Positions 10,079 through 20,895 of a stretch of 64,000 bases of DNA are shown piece after piece (position 1 is the stretch's first letter; every line of letters starts with the position of its first letter). The DNA is from Amanita rubescens. Taxonomy: Eukaryota > Basidiomycota > Agaricomycetes > Agaricales > Amanitaceae. The position numbers and the translations under genes were made by a program. The notes beneath the pieces were generated by a model. That model ran no database searches and was not told the DNA's origin. It saw only the letters and a list, made by a program, of their open reading frames with translations. Location of the stretch: contig WION01000059.1 in assembly GCA_015039365.1 (NCBI GenBank), forward strand, positions 124,001 to 188,000. Direction: 5' to 3'.

Positions 10079-11604
10079 TCATACATATAGGCTCTCGAAT
10101 AACATCCTCTTGAGCTCAGTGCGTTTCCTCTGTCCCTGTGTCTCCCGCTGCGTGTCTGATGGTTCACTGTTTGCTTCAAGTATAACACCACCAGGTGCAT
10201 CTGTCCCTTCTCGCACTAATTCAGTGATGAACTCTCCATCTTCATCTCCTTCTTCGATGAAACTGATGAGTGTATGGATGATGACACAGGTTTTCACCCA
10301 TGCCAAGGCATGCTTGTGGTCAGTTGCGTCATCGATCTGCTGACGTAGCCCTCTGAGGGAGCTAAACCGACCTTTGAGATATCCCATTGCATGCTCAGAC
10401 TTGACACGGACCTATCCAACAATGAGAAGATCTCTGGGAACTGTAGTGATGGTTAACATACCCGGGATAGATGATAATTGAATGCTTTGTTTTCAGCTAC
10501 TGCGGTGTGGGGCTTCTTGTACGGTGTAATACACCAGCTGTCCAGCGCGTATGCTGAGTCGGCCCACATCCATTCATTTTCGTTGAACAAAGTACTGCTG
10601 TTCTGATATGTTCTCAAATCGTGAAAGACGGTTGAATCATGCGCACTTCCACAATGCCCAAGTACATAGTCGATTATGCGGAGATTTGGCAGGGTAACAA
10701 GCTGTACGAATCAGTCACGGCAGATACTAATGAAAATAAAATACAGTAAGTTTACCTGGAGATTCAAGGAGTAGTTGCTCTTCCTATCGAAATATGCCTC
10801 ACCATGATACCCTGGCTTCTGAAACAAAACAACAAGTGTTCCATCGACCATGCAGTAACCATCTCGCCATGCATAGCACGAGGCTACCTCCACCCACTGC
10901 TTTGACTGTTCCTTCTCATCTTCCGAAGGCCAACGGATGGCAGAGTCATGAAGTGCAAGAAATGCAATCATTACTCTGCATGTGTAATTTACAACACTAC
11001 CAGCACTGATCCCTGCCCACTGTGCAACTGCTTCAACAGAAGCTGCATTTCCGTCATGGCCAAACCGAAACATCGCAACCGCCAGTTGCTCAATTACTGG
11101 ACCCTGTGAGACATTTGAAATATTCACAAAAATTGGGTGCGTGTTTATCATTTCCAACAGGCTGTCAAATGTGCTTGGTGAAACTCGTAGATTGTGTCGA
11201 AAACGTTTTGGATCATCAAACTTGAAGTTAATAAGGACTAAATCCAGTTGAGAACACTTGGCGACTAGGTGGGGGTTGAGAACGCGCGTCTCTGCAATTA
11301 ACTGTAATAGGTCAGTAGCCGTACCCATGGCAATGGTGTGCTCTTCATCCGTGTCTGCACCGTCTACTGACATGAGTACATCCAAGCCAGATGACGAAGA
11401 GCTAGAGGAGCTAGAAGAGCTAGAAGAGCTAGAAGAGGATGAAGATGACTCGGACTCAGACTGTGATGAATCGGATAGCCATGAGTTGTCTGGATCTTCA
11501 ACGGATTCTCTGTCGAGGGCTATCCTTGAGAAGTAAGATATCTCTTCATTCGTAGCATGTAGAATTTCTTGGAGGAATGTTTGGCGTTCAGAGACAGTGG
11601 GCAT
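10079..11604 (-). CDS. PIF-Harbinger transposase (DDE)
   Basis: Nuclease that cuts and pastes the element. Exons: 10756-11604, 10462-10701 and 10079-10411, joined in phase (introns 54 and 50 bp), giving 473 aa. After an acidic poly-Ser tract near residues 45-75, the DDE_4-type core shows the first Asp in M-V-D-G-T-L-V, the second in G-S-A-H-D-S-T-V-F and the Glu in S-E-H-A-M-G-Y-L-K-G-R-F, the expected spacing and context for Harbinger. No stop or frameshift is visible. I chose the ATG at 11604 because it is the first one in frame. Confidence 0.92.
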
Positions 11605-11824
11605 CAAAACTTGGAAGTAAAATTTACGGTACTAAATTATGTGTACTCTACTATTCGGTTAGTGAAGTTGGGGCGGCATTGAGGTCTACACAAAATTGAC
11701 AAAAATTCGCGTTCAAACATGAGACCCCAACTTCAGCCCCAACTCTGGTCAAATTGGGATCGAGTTGGGGTCGAGTTGTGGTCCGAGTTGAGGGTCGAGT
11801 TGGGCATGTTTGAAACACCCTATT

Positions 11825-12972
11825 GACACATGATCTAACCCCCCAAACTGTGGCAGACCTTACAAACAGTGGCTGGCCTGACAGCACTGATCAGAGGTAT
11901 CATCAAGGGAACTCAGACAACTCAATGGCCAGCAAACAACAGGCTGACACTCAGTATCTGCCATCCCATGTCTTGCACATCTGATAACATTGTAACTCTC
12001 AGATGGCACATGGTCAGAGGTCCCTTTGCACCAATGATGGTATGGCCTGGTAGATATAGCTCAGTTAATACCTTCCTGTTGTTAGTGATATTCATGATCT
12101 GTCTGTGACATCATGAAAGAATTTGATCAGAGGCACCATCCTTGTAATGAGTGGGACATCTGGCTTTTTTTTGCTTATTCCAGCAGTCCTTATGTGAGTT
12201 AATATGTCAGGCATCTCATGACCTATGTATGTCACCCTTACACATCTTTGCAAGTTCAAACTACCAGTATCCATTGGTCAAACTCTGACATCTGTGATGT
12301 ACTGTGATGTAATATGCCATCACTACCGTGTCTTATCTACCCTGAGACAGCTGGTGGGTTTTCATAAATATTATACATAATTGACAAGAATTGTCATACT
12401 TATTATTCCTGATCATTAGATGATAGCCTTTTTCTCAGATAGTCCCACACTTGTGAAAGAGCCAATTCTGGGCTACCTTGTGAAATATACCAACCCTACC
12501 GTCCTTTATATTACATTATCAATCGATATATCAGAGTTGTATATATTATAGATTTTTTAGTTGTTATAAAGCTTTATATACCCTTATCCATTTTCAGACA
12601 TTTTCCTGATGGAGGGGTCAAAGCAACCCTGGGGGTTTACCCTCAAGGGTATAGCTAAAAGACATGATGTAGCTACCTGGAATAGTATCATTTTATTGTT
12701 ATACAATCACAACCCTCAACTTCACCATGAAGCCAAGCATACCAGCTGGTTTGTTGGCCATTCAACTGCTGTGGCTGTCTAAAGTAACCCTTGAGATGAA
12801 AATGACTGTCCTGCACTTGCAATACTAGTATCATTTTATTGTTATACAATCACAACCCTCAAATTCACCCTCATGCTCTGTTAGGGTGAGCTAGGGTATC
12901 CCAACTGTTAAACATGCCATACCCATACTCTATCCATAAGCATAGGGGTAGAGACAGAGGGGAACAATGTAG
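11825..12972. other. CpG-poor repeat-rich DNA between Harbinger and gypsy
   Basis: No gene seen. It contains variants of the GATCAGAGGCACC word shared with 7780-7920, a region homologous to the other Harbinger flank, and a direct repeat of about 36 bp (keyword AGTATCATTTTATTG) at 12684 and 12827, 143 bp apart. It looks like an older repeat block into which the Harbinger and the gypsy element have been inserted. Confidence 0.55.
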
Positions 12973-12977
12973 GATTG

Positions 12978-13428
12978 TGTTACAACACGGTACGGACTCC
13001 CGCATTATGCTTACATGATACGTCGGACATGTTTATTTTCTTTATGCATACCTTACTCGTCGTTCCCTTTATGCTCGATTCATACGGACTAACTCGTTAC
13101 TTGATTATACCATCCCTTGTTCCACATATGACGCCGTCCTTATACTTACTTTCGTACTTACCATTATTCATTAATTAGTACGTCTCATTGTACTTGCTAG
13201 TATAAATACTGCATGTATTCTAGAGTCGAACCCTAAGTTCGACTTAGCTGTTTATTGTCGTCTGGCAATATAACCTTACTCTTAACTCATCTACCACAAT
13301 CGTCCTCAGATCCTAAGTCAACGTCTTGACTTAGTATCGAACTTATAATCTTAACGTTTGACTTAAGACTTGTAATCGTGACTAGAGTTGCCACTGCAAC
13401 TTAGGTTGAGATTAACGAGTTCGTAACA
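12978..13428 (+). repeat. 5' LTR of gypsy copy B
   Basis: 451 bp, starting TGTTACAACACGG and ending CGTAACA. A TATA box, TATAAATA, lies at 13201; transcription would be expected to start around 13230, right at CCCTAAGTTCG. It differs from the 3' LTR at five positions, all of them CpG versus TpG/CpA. Confidence 0.95.
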
Positions 13429-13430
13429 AT

Positions 13431-13443
13431 TAAGTCGAACTTA
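13431..13443 (+). promoter_or_regulatory. self-priming type primer binding site of gypsy copy B
   Basis: Two bases after the LTR, TAAGTCGAACTTA is the exact reverse complement of TAAGTTCGACTTA at 13234-13246 inside the LTR. The LTR copy sits about 30 bp after the TATA box, that is, at the predicted 5' end of the RNA. I found no tRNA 3'-end complement at this position. This matches the self-priming arrangement known from Tf1/sushi-type chromoviruses. Copy A has the same pair. Confidence 0.7.
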
Positions 13444-14199
13444 TCAATAAGCCTGAACATCGATTCATTGGCATTTGATAACATACACTTCGACGAACTT
13501 CCGGAAAGCCAGCCCGTAGGTTACTGGCCACGTTGTCAAAACGGATTGGAGAGCTCCACCAAATAGAGCTACACGAGATCGTAAAGGGAACTACGTTCTT
13601 GATGGATACTACGTCAGACTAAACGGTGCAAAACGAATCTGGGAAGATTTAGGAGGAAATCCAGTTAAAGAACAAGAATTCTGGATACCACAAAAAGAAA
13701 CTAGACCTCCGAACGAATCATCTATTTCGCAGATCTATATCTTCAGGAACAGCACATCAGATTCGATCACCTCACAGAACGTTGGATAGCATCCGAAACA
13801 CAAGAATTTGTCCCTAACGAATATTTCAACACCCCTACTTGGATAAAAGGGACTGTTGACGCTCTACCAGAGAACTTAAGACCAAGAACTCTCCTTCCCA
13901 CACCGACAACTACAAAAGGCAAAAAGAAAGCAAACTTTGGCCTAAACGATAGTGAATCCGAGAAAGAAGGAGATACAGATCAAGAACCCGATCTATCCCT
14001 TGATTTTCTCAGTGACCTTTCAGTTGGAACGACACCAACGCCTGCCCAACAACCGACCAATCCCGAATCAGGTCCTTCGAACCCTAAAGAAGAAAAAGAC
14101 GACGAAGACCCGTTTGACTCTGACAGAATCGAAGTAGACGAACCTAAACCCGACCCAACTCCACCACGTAGAGATCCATCACCCCCACCATCACCAAGA

Positions 14200-15255
14200 A
14201 TGTCTGGAGGAAGTACAGACCCTATACCCAACCCACGAATTCCTAGTCTCATCGGAGATCTCCCTGAATTCAAAGGGAAGCGAAAGGATGCCAATACATT
14301 CATAGAAGACATTGAAATTTTCTTTGACATGAATCCTGAGCGGATGAATACCGACCGCTTAAAAATCCTTGCCGCCCTGAATAAGATCTCAGATGGAGCT
14401 AGACAGTGGAAAAAGAATAAATTAGCAGAACTACGAAAATCTCGCACCACCACCGAAGGAGGCATTACGAGACCTGCTTTATTTGATGATTGGGAAGCAT
14501 TTAAACTGTCATTCTTGACAGATTGGGGAGAAGTTGATCCAAGTGGAAATGCATACACGAAAATTCTCAATCTACAGAACAGATCGTCTATGAAAGGAAA
14601 GAAACAGATGACCCTACCTAATTACGTAAATCAGTTCAAGGAACAAATCATGAAAGCCGGAATCGAAGGAGAAGCAGCATTCCATATGTTCGGAAAAGGA
14701 CTTACAGCACCAGAGTTCGAAAAAGCAATGCTCATGAACCCAAAAATGTTACAAGACTGGTACGACATCGCTATCAAACTCGACAACATCCGAACCCGTT
14801 CATATGCCTATTCACCTCGATCTGGAAATGGTCATTCATCATCCTCCCACAACGACGAATCTTGGGCAATGCAGATTGATCATAAATATCTAGAAAAAGA
14901 TGAAGATCCAGAATTGGAACTTATGATCAGATCTATGACCAAAGAAGAAAGAGAACGCTATATTAGAGACGGTTTATGTTTCATCTGCGGAATCAAAGGA
15001 CACATGTCAGGGCAATGCCCGAAGAAGAAAAGAAACAAAGGGAAAGGCCGATTTAAAGGAGGAAAGAAGAGAGGATTCACGCCCAAACGTCACATTCGAG
15101 CCACATCAGATGATGGTGACGGAAATTGGGAAGAAGAAGTCCAAGAGTCTAAACCAAATTACACCAAGAACATCCGAGCGCTGATGAAAGGGATGTCAAC
15201 CGACGAAAAGAATGATTTATTACTATCTCTTGCCGATGATAACGAGGATTTTTAA
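14200..15255 (+). CDS. gypsy copy B: Gag with CCHC zinc knuckle
   Basis: 351 aa, nearly the same protein as copy A (1026-2084). The gag core domain is around residues 60-190, the CCHC zinc knuckle near residue 260, and the tail is basic. The frame is open upstream (13520-14199) apart from a 4-bp deletion near 13725 relative to copy A. Pol follows in another frame with its ATG at 15267, 11 nt after the gag TAA. It is inert in practice because pol is broken. Confidence 0.92.
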   Translation: MSGGSTDPIPNPRIPSLIGDLPEFKGKRKDANTFIEDIEIFFDMNPERMNTDRLKILAALNKISDGARQWKKNKLAELRKSRTTTEGGITRPALFDDWEAFKLSFLTDWGEVDPSGNAYTKILNLQNRSSMKGKKQMTLPNYVNQFKEQIMKAGIEGEAAFHMFGKGLTAPEFEKAMLMNPKMLQDWYDIAIKLDNIRTRSYAYSPRSGNGHSSSSHNDESWAMQIDHKYLEKDEDPELELMIRSMTKEERERYIRDGLCFICGIKGHMSGQCPKKKRNKGKGRFKGGKKRGFTPKRHIRATSDDGDGNWEEEVQESKPNYTKNIRALMKGMSTDEKNDLLLSLADDNEDF

Positions 15256-15266
15256 CAGTGGGACTC

Positions 15267-16298
15267 ATGACAGTGGATGAAGTTCCAGAAACATCAGATC
15301 CAACTCTCGATATATCTTATGTAACAGTACAATCTATTTCGAAACGAAGATTATTTGTCCCTATCAAAGTTGAAACTGAAAACGACACTGAAAACCTCAT
15401 TGCCCTTATCGACTGCGGAGCCGAAGGGATATTCATCGACAAAAGGATAGCACACAAATGGAGAAAACGAAAAACTCCATGACCAATCAGAGTTTACAAC
15501 GTTGACGGCACCATAAACAAAGAAGGAGAAATTGATGAACAATGTCTAATCACCTTCGAAATGAACGGAAAACGCATGACCGAATGGTTTTACGTATCAG
15601 CAATAGGAAAACAAACGATTATACTGGGGCTTCCTTGGCTAGAGAAGCATAACCCTGACGTAAATTGGAGAGAAAAGACTCTAGAGTTCCGAGACTCTGA
15701 ACAGGACAAGATCAAGGCATCACTTCGGAGCATCTGTCGACAGATTGACAGAATAGCTATGCCTGAATGGGAAGAAGATCTCGTCATCGGATATTTGATG
15801 TCACACAAAGGATCACAGACGACAGATCACAGATGGAACACACATACATTTGAGGATATAGGAAGCTGGTCAGAAGACGAATACGACCAAGTAACTATCG
15901 CACGATATACACCAGCTCAACAAATGGAACACAAATACCATCAAACAGAGGAGGTTTACACGCTCCCTCCTGAATACTCGGCATGGAAAGACGTATTCGA
16001 GAAAAAAGCAAGTGAACGATTCCCAGAAAGCCGATCTTGGGATCACCAGATAGAACTTCGCGATGATTTCATACCAAAAAGAGGAAAAATCTATCCCTTA
16101 TCTCCGAAACAGCAGAACACACTGGATGAATGGATTAAAGAACACGTCGAAAAAGGCTACATCAGACCATCGAAATCACCGCAGGCATCACCTTTCTTCT
16201 TTGTAGAAAAGAAAGAAGCACAAAAATTACGACCCTGCCAAGATTATTGATATCTGAACGAATATACTAAACCAAATGCATATCCATTACCCCTTATT
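15267..16298 (+). pseudogene. gypsy copy B: protease and start of RT, with two nonsense mutations
   Basis: Protease D-C-G-A around 15410-15425, then the linker and the first conserved RT sequence (F-F-F-V-E-K-K, L-R-P-C-Q-D-Y). Two stop codons interrupt it: TGA near 15481 where copy A has CGA (Arg), and TGA near 16249 in C-Q-D-Y-stop-Y-L-N where copy A again has CGA. Both are CpG to TpG changes. At 16298 the frame runs into the Plavaka-like element; the rest of pol resumes at 28910-28917. Confidence 0.9.
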
Positions 16299-16452
16299 CC
16301 CAGTAGGAATCAGTTCTCACAAAATCCAACGTTTTCTGAAAATTTCCGGCAAAGTCGGATTTTGAGGTAGCTCTGCGAGAAAAGTTCCAGTTTTTAGAAT
16401 TTTTTTCCCTTGTCTTCCGACAGTTCTCACGTTTTCCAACAAAATCCCATTT

Positions 16453-16700
16453 CTAGCCTACTATACACGCTTTCCCTCGCCTTCCCCCGCCCTCCCCCAA
16501 TTTCCCCCAATTTCCCCTGCTTCCCCCGCTTTCCCCCGCCTTCCCCCGCCTTCCCTCGCTTTCCCCCGCTTTCCCTCGCTTTCCCTCACTTTCCCCGTCC
16601 TCCCTCGCTTTCCCTCGCTTTCCCTCTCCTTCCCCCTCCCCTTCCCCCTTCCTCGTTCTCCTACTTATTTTCCTTCTTTTTCTTGTCCTCCTTCGCACTC
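16453..16700. repeat. C/T-rich low-complexity tract near the left end of the Plavaka-like element
   Basis: About 250 bp made of TTCCCCCGC / TTCCCTCGC-type units on the plus strand. Strong strand asymmetry; open frames across it are composition artefacts. Confidence 0.85.
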
Positions 16701-17054
16701 TGCTATAGAGTATTATATGTTAGAATGTAATTAGCAACAAAACAATAGAAAATACCTTCATCTCGATCTCCTTCTGCATCCAATGCTACGAGAAAAGATG
16801 AGAACAAAGAATACCAATGTAAAAAAATGACTAACTGCTTTCGTTTCTGCACCGAGATTGTTCCAATAATCCTTATATGTCTCTGCGAGCCCATCTGGAT
16901 TGCTTTGCAACCAATTCCTCGCGCAAATGTTCCTGAAGCCAAATCTGTAAGCTCGTGTAAGTTACCATCAGAAGTCGTACCTCGCAGTCATTGACTTTTC
17001 GGGCACCGTGAGTTTCTTTCCCTTCCGAGCCTTTGTGCCTACTAATAGGCTGCA

Positions 17055-19059
17055 TTAACTGATATACTCCGCATTGATCAAACTTTTACCTTTAGTTTTT
17101 TCGCCAGGTGACACCTCCGGTAATTTTTTGTCACATCCCGGCCCAATGTTCGATGCTGACGAGGATTGTATGGCTACTGCCGCCAAGGTTTTCAATCCCT
17201 GGAACGGCACATCGAGAGTGAAAGGGTCGGATGCCAGATCAGGGTCTGTTCCTGGTGTGTTGTCGCCAGCTGGACTCGGAGGTGCGCCTGGTGCGTCGCC
17301 GGCCGGGGCAGTGTCACTGGTTGAATTTACTACTGGTGCGTCGTTAGCTGGAGATCCAGGCACTGGGGCAGGAGGCGCGTTGCTGGTTGGAGACCCAGGT
17401 GCTGGGGATGCATCTGATTCCTGCGCATCGTTAACAGTCGGAGGCGTGTCACCGGTTGGAGACGCAGGCGTTGGGGTTGGGAAAGTTGAAGCCACGTCAT
17501 TGGCCGGAGGGGCAGAGTCTTTGACTGGACCCTGTGGATCCGAGTTGGTGGGAGGCGTCGTCTGGGCCAAGGATGCTGGGGCTGGGGTGATTGCGATACC
17601 TTTTTGCTTGGATGTACTAATGGTACGACAATTAGTCAAGTAGTAAAAGAAGTAGAAGGGCCTACATTGGATTCTTGATAACTTTCAGCTTCTTGACGGG
17701 TACAGGTGCTTCTGACTCATGACGGGGACGTTTCTTGGGCGCGGAAGTGTCAGCGCTGTCAGCATCGATGTTCGAAGAGCCAGGGTCAGTGGCAGCCATG
17801 GCAACGGCGTCATCGGGAGAGGGCCCGCGGCCGTGGGTTTCTTGGCCCTCTGAGTCTTCAACGCCATCGTCCCCATCACCCACTTCTCTCTCTTTCTTTG
17901 CTTTCTTCAACTTTGCACCTGGCTTGCCTCTCCAGTGCGAATACCACCTCGAAAGGATGTCATGAATCTTCCAACCCCCCTGGCATAGCGTAAAGAAGGG
18001 AAAACGAGTACTCATCTCGTTTTTGATGGCCTCTTGAAACACCTTATCCACTCTGCTCCAGGACGTGCTGAGGAGTGCTGGCATGTAGTGGTTCGTGTCA
18101 GCAAACGTTTCACGCAAGTATTTCAATATGTTGTTGTACATGACGATGTTGATAACTTCTCCATGTTCATCTTCAAGATAGTAATAGTGCCGGGGGACCG
18201 CGTTGCTAACCCAGCTGCGGTCCCAGCCTTTGATGCGTGGCTGTTTATTATGCCATTCATTCCAATCGTCGCGAGTCCAGAATTTGACGGCACTGTTATG
18301 GTCTCTGAGTAACTCGACCTTGTTATTTGCATTTGGGAATGTTAGTTGAATAAATTGCGAGCGTTGGGTAAAAAGATCAGTAAGGTTCGTTTCTGTGCGT
18401 GTCTGCAATAAGTTAACATTTGGTTTTTTGTCTTGCGATGCGACCGGCGGCTTCGAATCATTCACACTAACGGATTGGATGGTTAGTAACAACGCATACA
18501 CCCACTATATGCGGCGTACCTATCGTTTCGCTGCGCCAATTGCGCAGCCATCGTTTGCAGTTGCGTCCTACAATAGCGTTCAGAAGCAAATCATAGGAGA
18601 TGATATGAAAAACCTACTGTAGCATCATGAAACTCATTTGAAGTTGCGCAAAGTCAGCATTCTGGGTGGTGATGGGCCTGTTTGGCGTTGGAGCAGCGCT
18701 CGTCTGCTGCCCATTCATTGCTGAAGTAGTGGGCCCAGCCATGTACATCCTGTCTATAGTTACAGGAGCAGCCGTCGGAAGGCCGCTCGTCGTGAAAGGG
18801 AATTGGGGGAATTGGGGGAAGCTGTTATTTGCAAATGGCATATTATTTGTGGTATTATATATATTATTCTAATTCCATATGTGAATAAGTCTGGGATCCA
18901 TGAATGATTTTACTTCACCTGCGATTGTGATGGAAATACTGGCATGTATGCGGGATGTTGTTGCTGCGTAAAATTTCTATTTGGTACAGTATTTTCGAGT
19001 TCTGGTAATACAGGCGAGTCGGACTCATAATCTTGAGCGTGATTATCGAAAAATGCCAT
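17055..19059 (-). CDS. Plavaka-like element accessory protein of unknown function
   Basis: At least five exons read on the minus strand. The first is 18919-19059, starting M-A-F-F-D-N-H and ending at a GTGAAG donor. A Pro/Gln-rich exon around 18610-18856 and a short Gln-rich exon around 18530-18570 follow. The conserved-looking central exon (about 17662-18480) has many aromatic residues (W-T-R-D-D-W-N-E-W, S-R-W-Y-S-H-W-R-G-K), and the last Pro/Ala/Ser-rich exon ends at 17055. A basic segment P-K-K-R-P-R looks like a nuclear localisation signal. I do not recognise a family. It lies inside the transposon on the same strand as the transposase, so it is probably a transposition accessory factor. 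Exact joins of the last exons are uncertain. Confidence 0.6.
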
Positions 19060-19641
19060 GGCGAAACGAGTTAGCGTTTGAGAGCGTGGTATACGAGGTA
19101 TAAGTACAGGGGCAGGAGAAGTGGATAAAAATAGATGGGTTTAAATAAATAAGTAATTTACGCGATCGGATACAATAATTAAATTACGCGCCGCTTTGAC
19201 GCGTCAGAGGATTTGTTTTTTCGTCAAGAAACAGTCATGTAGTGTAACAGTATGTACATTATCAAGAATGGTATCAAGAAAAAGAACGGGGTCCATCAAG
19301 GATTTCGTTCAGATACGGTTTTCATCGACTTCATCGTCTCCCATCTCGACGTCTTCGTCAACCTCTCCCATTTGGATGTCTTCTTCTTCAATCTCTCCTC
19401 TTTCACCGTCCTCACCCCTTCCGTTGCCTTCATTAACCTTTGCCATTTTGACGTCTTCATCTCCTACTGGCGCAGAACGACATTGACAAACGTTGTGAAA
19501 TTAATGACGGCGACAGTAATTCACTCCTCCGACAGGGTCGATATGCGTAAAATTATTTCAAAAATGGCGTCACAGACGGTAACACTTTAAATCATTAGTT
19601 CATTAGTAGATGACGTTACCAGGATATACTAACTTACCCGT

Positions 19642-20895
19642 TCAAGACCATACAATACACTGGTAGTTACAAACCCTGTTCATTTGCTCAATTATCGTGA
19701 ATGGCTTGTTGAAAAGTATAAAACGTACTGCAACGAATATTTGTAAGCAGTCTAGAGCGTCAAAAAGATGTCTTGCAGATAATTTGATAGCATGATTGTA
19801 ATCGGCTTTATGTTCTGGGTGGCAGGCATTCAGACCGTTGAGTCGAATGAAAACGAGCATGAAAAGAAAAATGATGCAACAGAACTCCACTCCGCTTGCG
19901 AGAGCATGGAGTTCTTGCACCGTTCTGGAGGCACTGCTGCGTAGGTCGTATAATTGATCAATTAGTTGCTTGATCGTAGTGATAAATGCAGCTGGCGCAG
20001 AACTATATATTTCATTGACAGAGGACTGGGATGCTACTGTCCTGGGTGCATTTGGACGACCCTGTTCGAACTCGGTATCTGTTTCTGTGACAGACGATTC
20101 GGAGGCTGCTTGCTTGGGCGCATTTGAACGAAGTTTTTCAAACTCGGTATCTGTTTCCGTGACAGACGATTCGGAGGCTGCTCGCTTGGGCACATTTGAA
20201 TGAAACCGTTCAAATTCGGTATCCGTTTCCGTGACAGAGGACTCGGAGGCTGCTCGCTTGGGCGCATTTGAATGAAACCGTTCAAACTCCGTATCCGTTT
20301 CCGTGACAGAGGACTCGGAGGCTGCTCGCTTGGGCACATTTGGACGAAATTGTTCGAACTCTGAATCTGTTTCCGTGACAGACGATTCAGAGGCTGCTCG
20401 CTTGGGCGCATTTGGACGCAGTTTTTCAAACGCAGTATCTGTTTCCGTGACAGAGGACCCAGAGGCCGCTAGTCCGAGCTTCGAACGAAACACTTCGAAT
20501 TCCTGCAACCAAGATGGGGGAGGTCCCTGTGCCCAACGATGGAACTCCAATACAACTTCTGGCAACTCGACGTCGCTTTCCGATTCCCATGATTCTGATG
20601 TTAACTGAGACTGACTAGGCTCCTGTGACGTCGAGCTGTTCTGTGATACTTTTCGACATAAATCGGTGGCAGCGTCGATGAATTCATCTATTACTTGTAA
20701 TGTCTCTATTCCAAGTATGTCCCCATAATCGCTTCGGAAAATACTAGCTTGCATTTGAAGATAGGAAAGGACTGTTTGAAATTCAGGTAACATGTCGTTA
20801 AGCTGGGTGGCCGGTTGTGGGCACTGGAGAGTGTTGGTGCTGCACTGAAATGCTGAGACGAAGAGCACACGTAAATACGTCAAGAGACGTACCAT
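19642..20895 (-). CDS. Plavaka-like element ORF with 24-aa tandem repeats
   Basis: A 417-codon frame. Residues about 140-290 are six copies of a 24-residue unit (core A-A-S-E-S-S-V-T-E-T-D, ending N-A-P-K-R), that is, a 72-bp DNA tandem repeat at roughly 20030-20470. A hydrophobic stretch C-C-I-I-F-L-F-M-L-V-F-I follows near residue 340, so a membrane segment is possible. Its ATG overlaps the transposase stop codon as TGATG at 20893-20897. It may be a separate protein or further spliced exons. No family recognised. Confidence 0.5.
   Translation of the reverse strand: MVRLLTYLRVLFVSAFQCSTNTLQCPQPATQLNDMLPEFQTVLSYLQMQASIFRSDYGDILGIETLQVIDEFIDAATDLCRKVSQNSSTSQEPSQSQLTSESWESESDVELPEVVLEFHRWAQGPPPSWLQEFEVFRSKLGLAASGSSVTETDTAFEKLRPNAPKRAASESSVTETDSEFEQFRPNVPKRAASESSVTETDTEFERFHSNAPKRAASESSVTETDTEFERFHSNVPKRAASESSVTETDTEFEKLRSNAPKQAASESSVTETDTEFEQGRPNAPRTVASQSSVNEIYSSAPAAFITTIKQLIDQLYDLRSSASRTVQELHALASGVEFCCIIFLFMLVFIRLNGLNACHPEHKADYNHAIKLSARHLFDALDCLQIFVAVRFILFNKPFTIIEQMNRVCNYQCIVWS

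Larger units (their letters stand above)
8052..11821. mobile_element. complete PIF-Harbinger DNA transposon, 3,770 bp, TSD ATT
   Basis: The terminal inverted repeats read AGGGTGTTTCAAACATGCCC at both ends (right end reverse-complemented), followed by GACTC/AACTC. They are flanked by the 3-bp target duplication ATT (8049-8051 and 11822-11824). Subterminal regions are crowded with GAGTTGGG-type motifs in both orientations. The element carries the two genes typical of the superfamily, a Myb/SANT-like DNA-binding protein (+) and a DDE transposase (-), converging on each other. Both open frames splice cleanly, so the copy may be autonomous. Confidence 0.93.

Noticed and set aside
15240..15267. Programmed -1 frameshift at the gag/pol border
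   Set aside because: Only five T's are present, no canonical slippery heptamer, and pol has its own ATG just after the gag stop.
17074..17643. Plus-strand Gly/Val-rich open frame
   Set aside because: Shadow of the Pro/Ala/Ser-rich exon of the Plavaka-like accessory gene.
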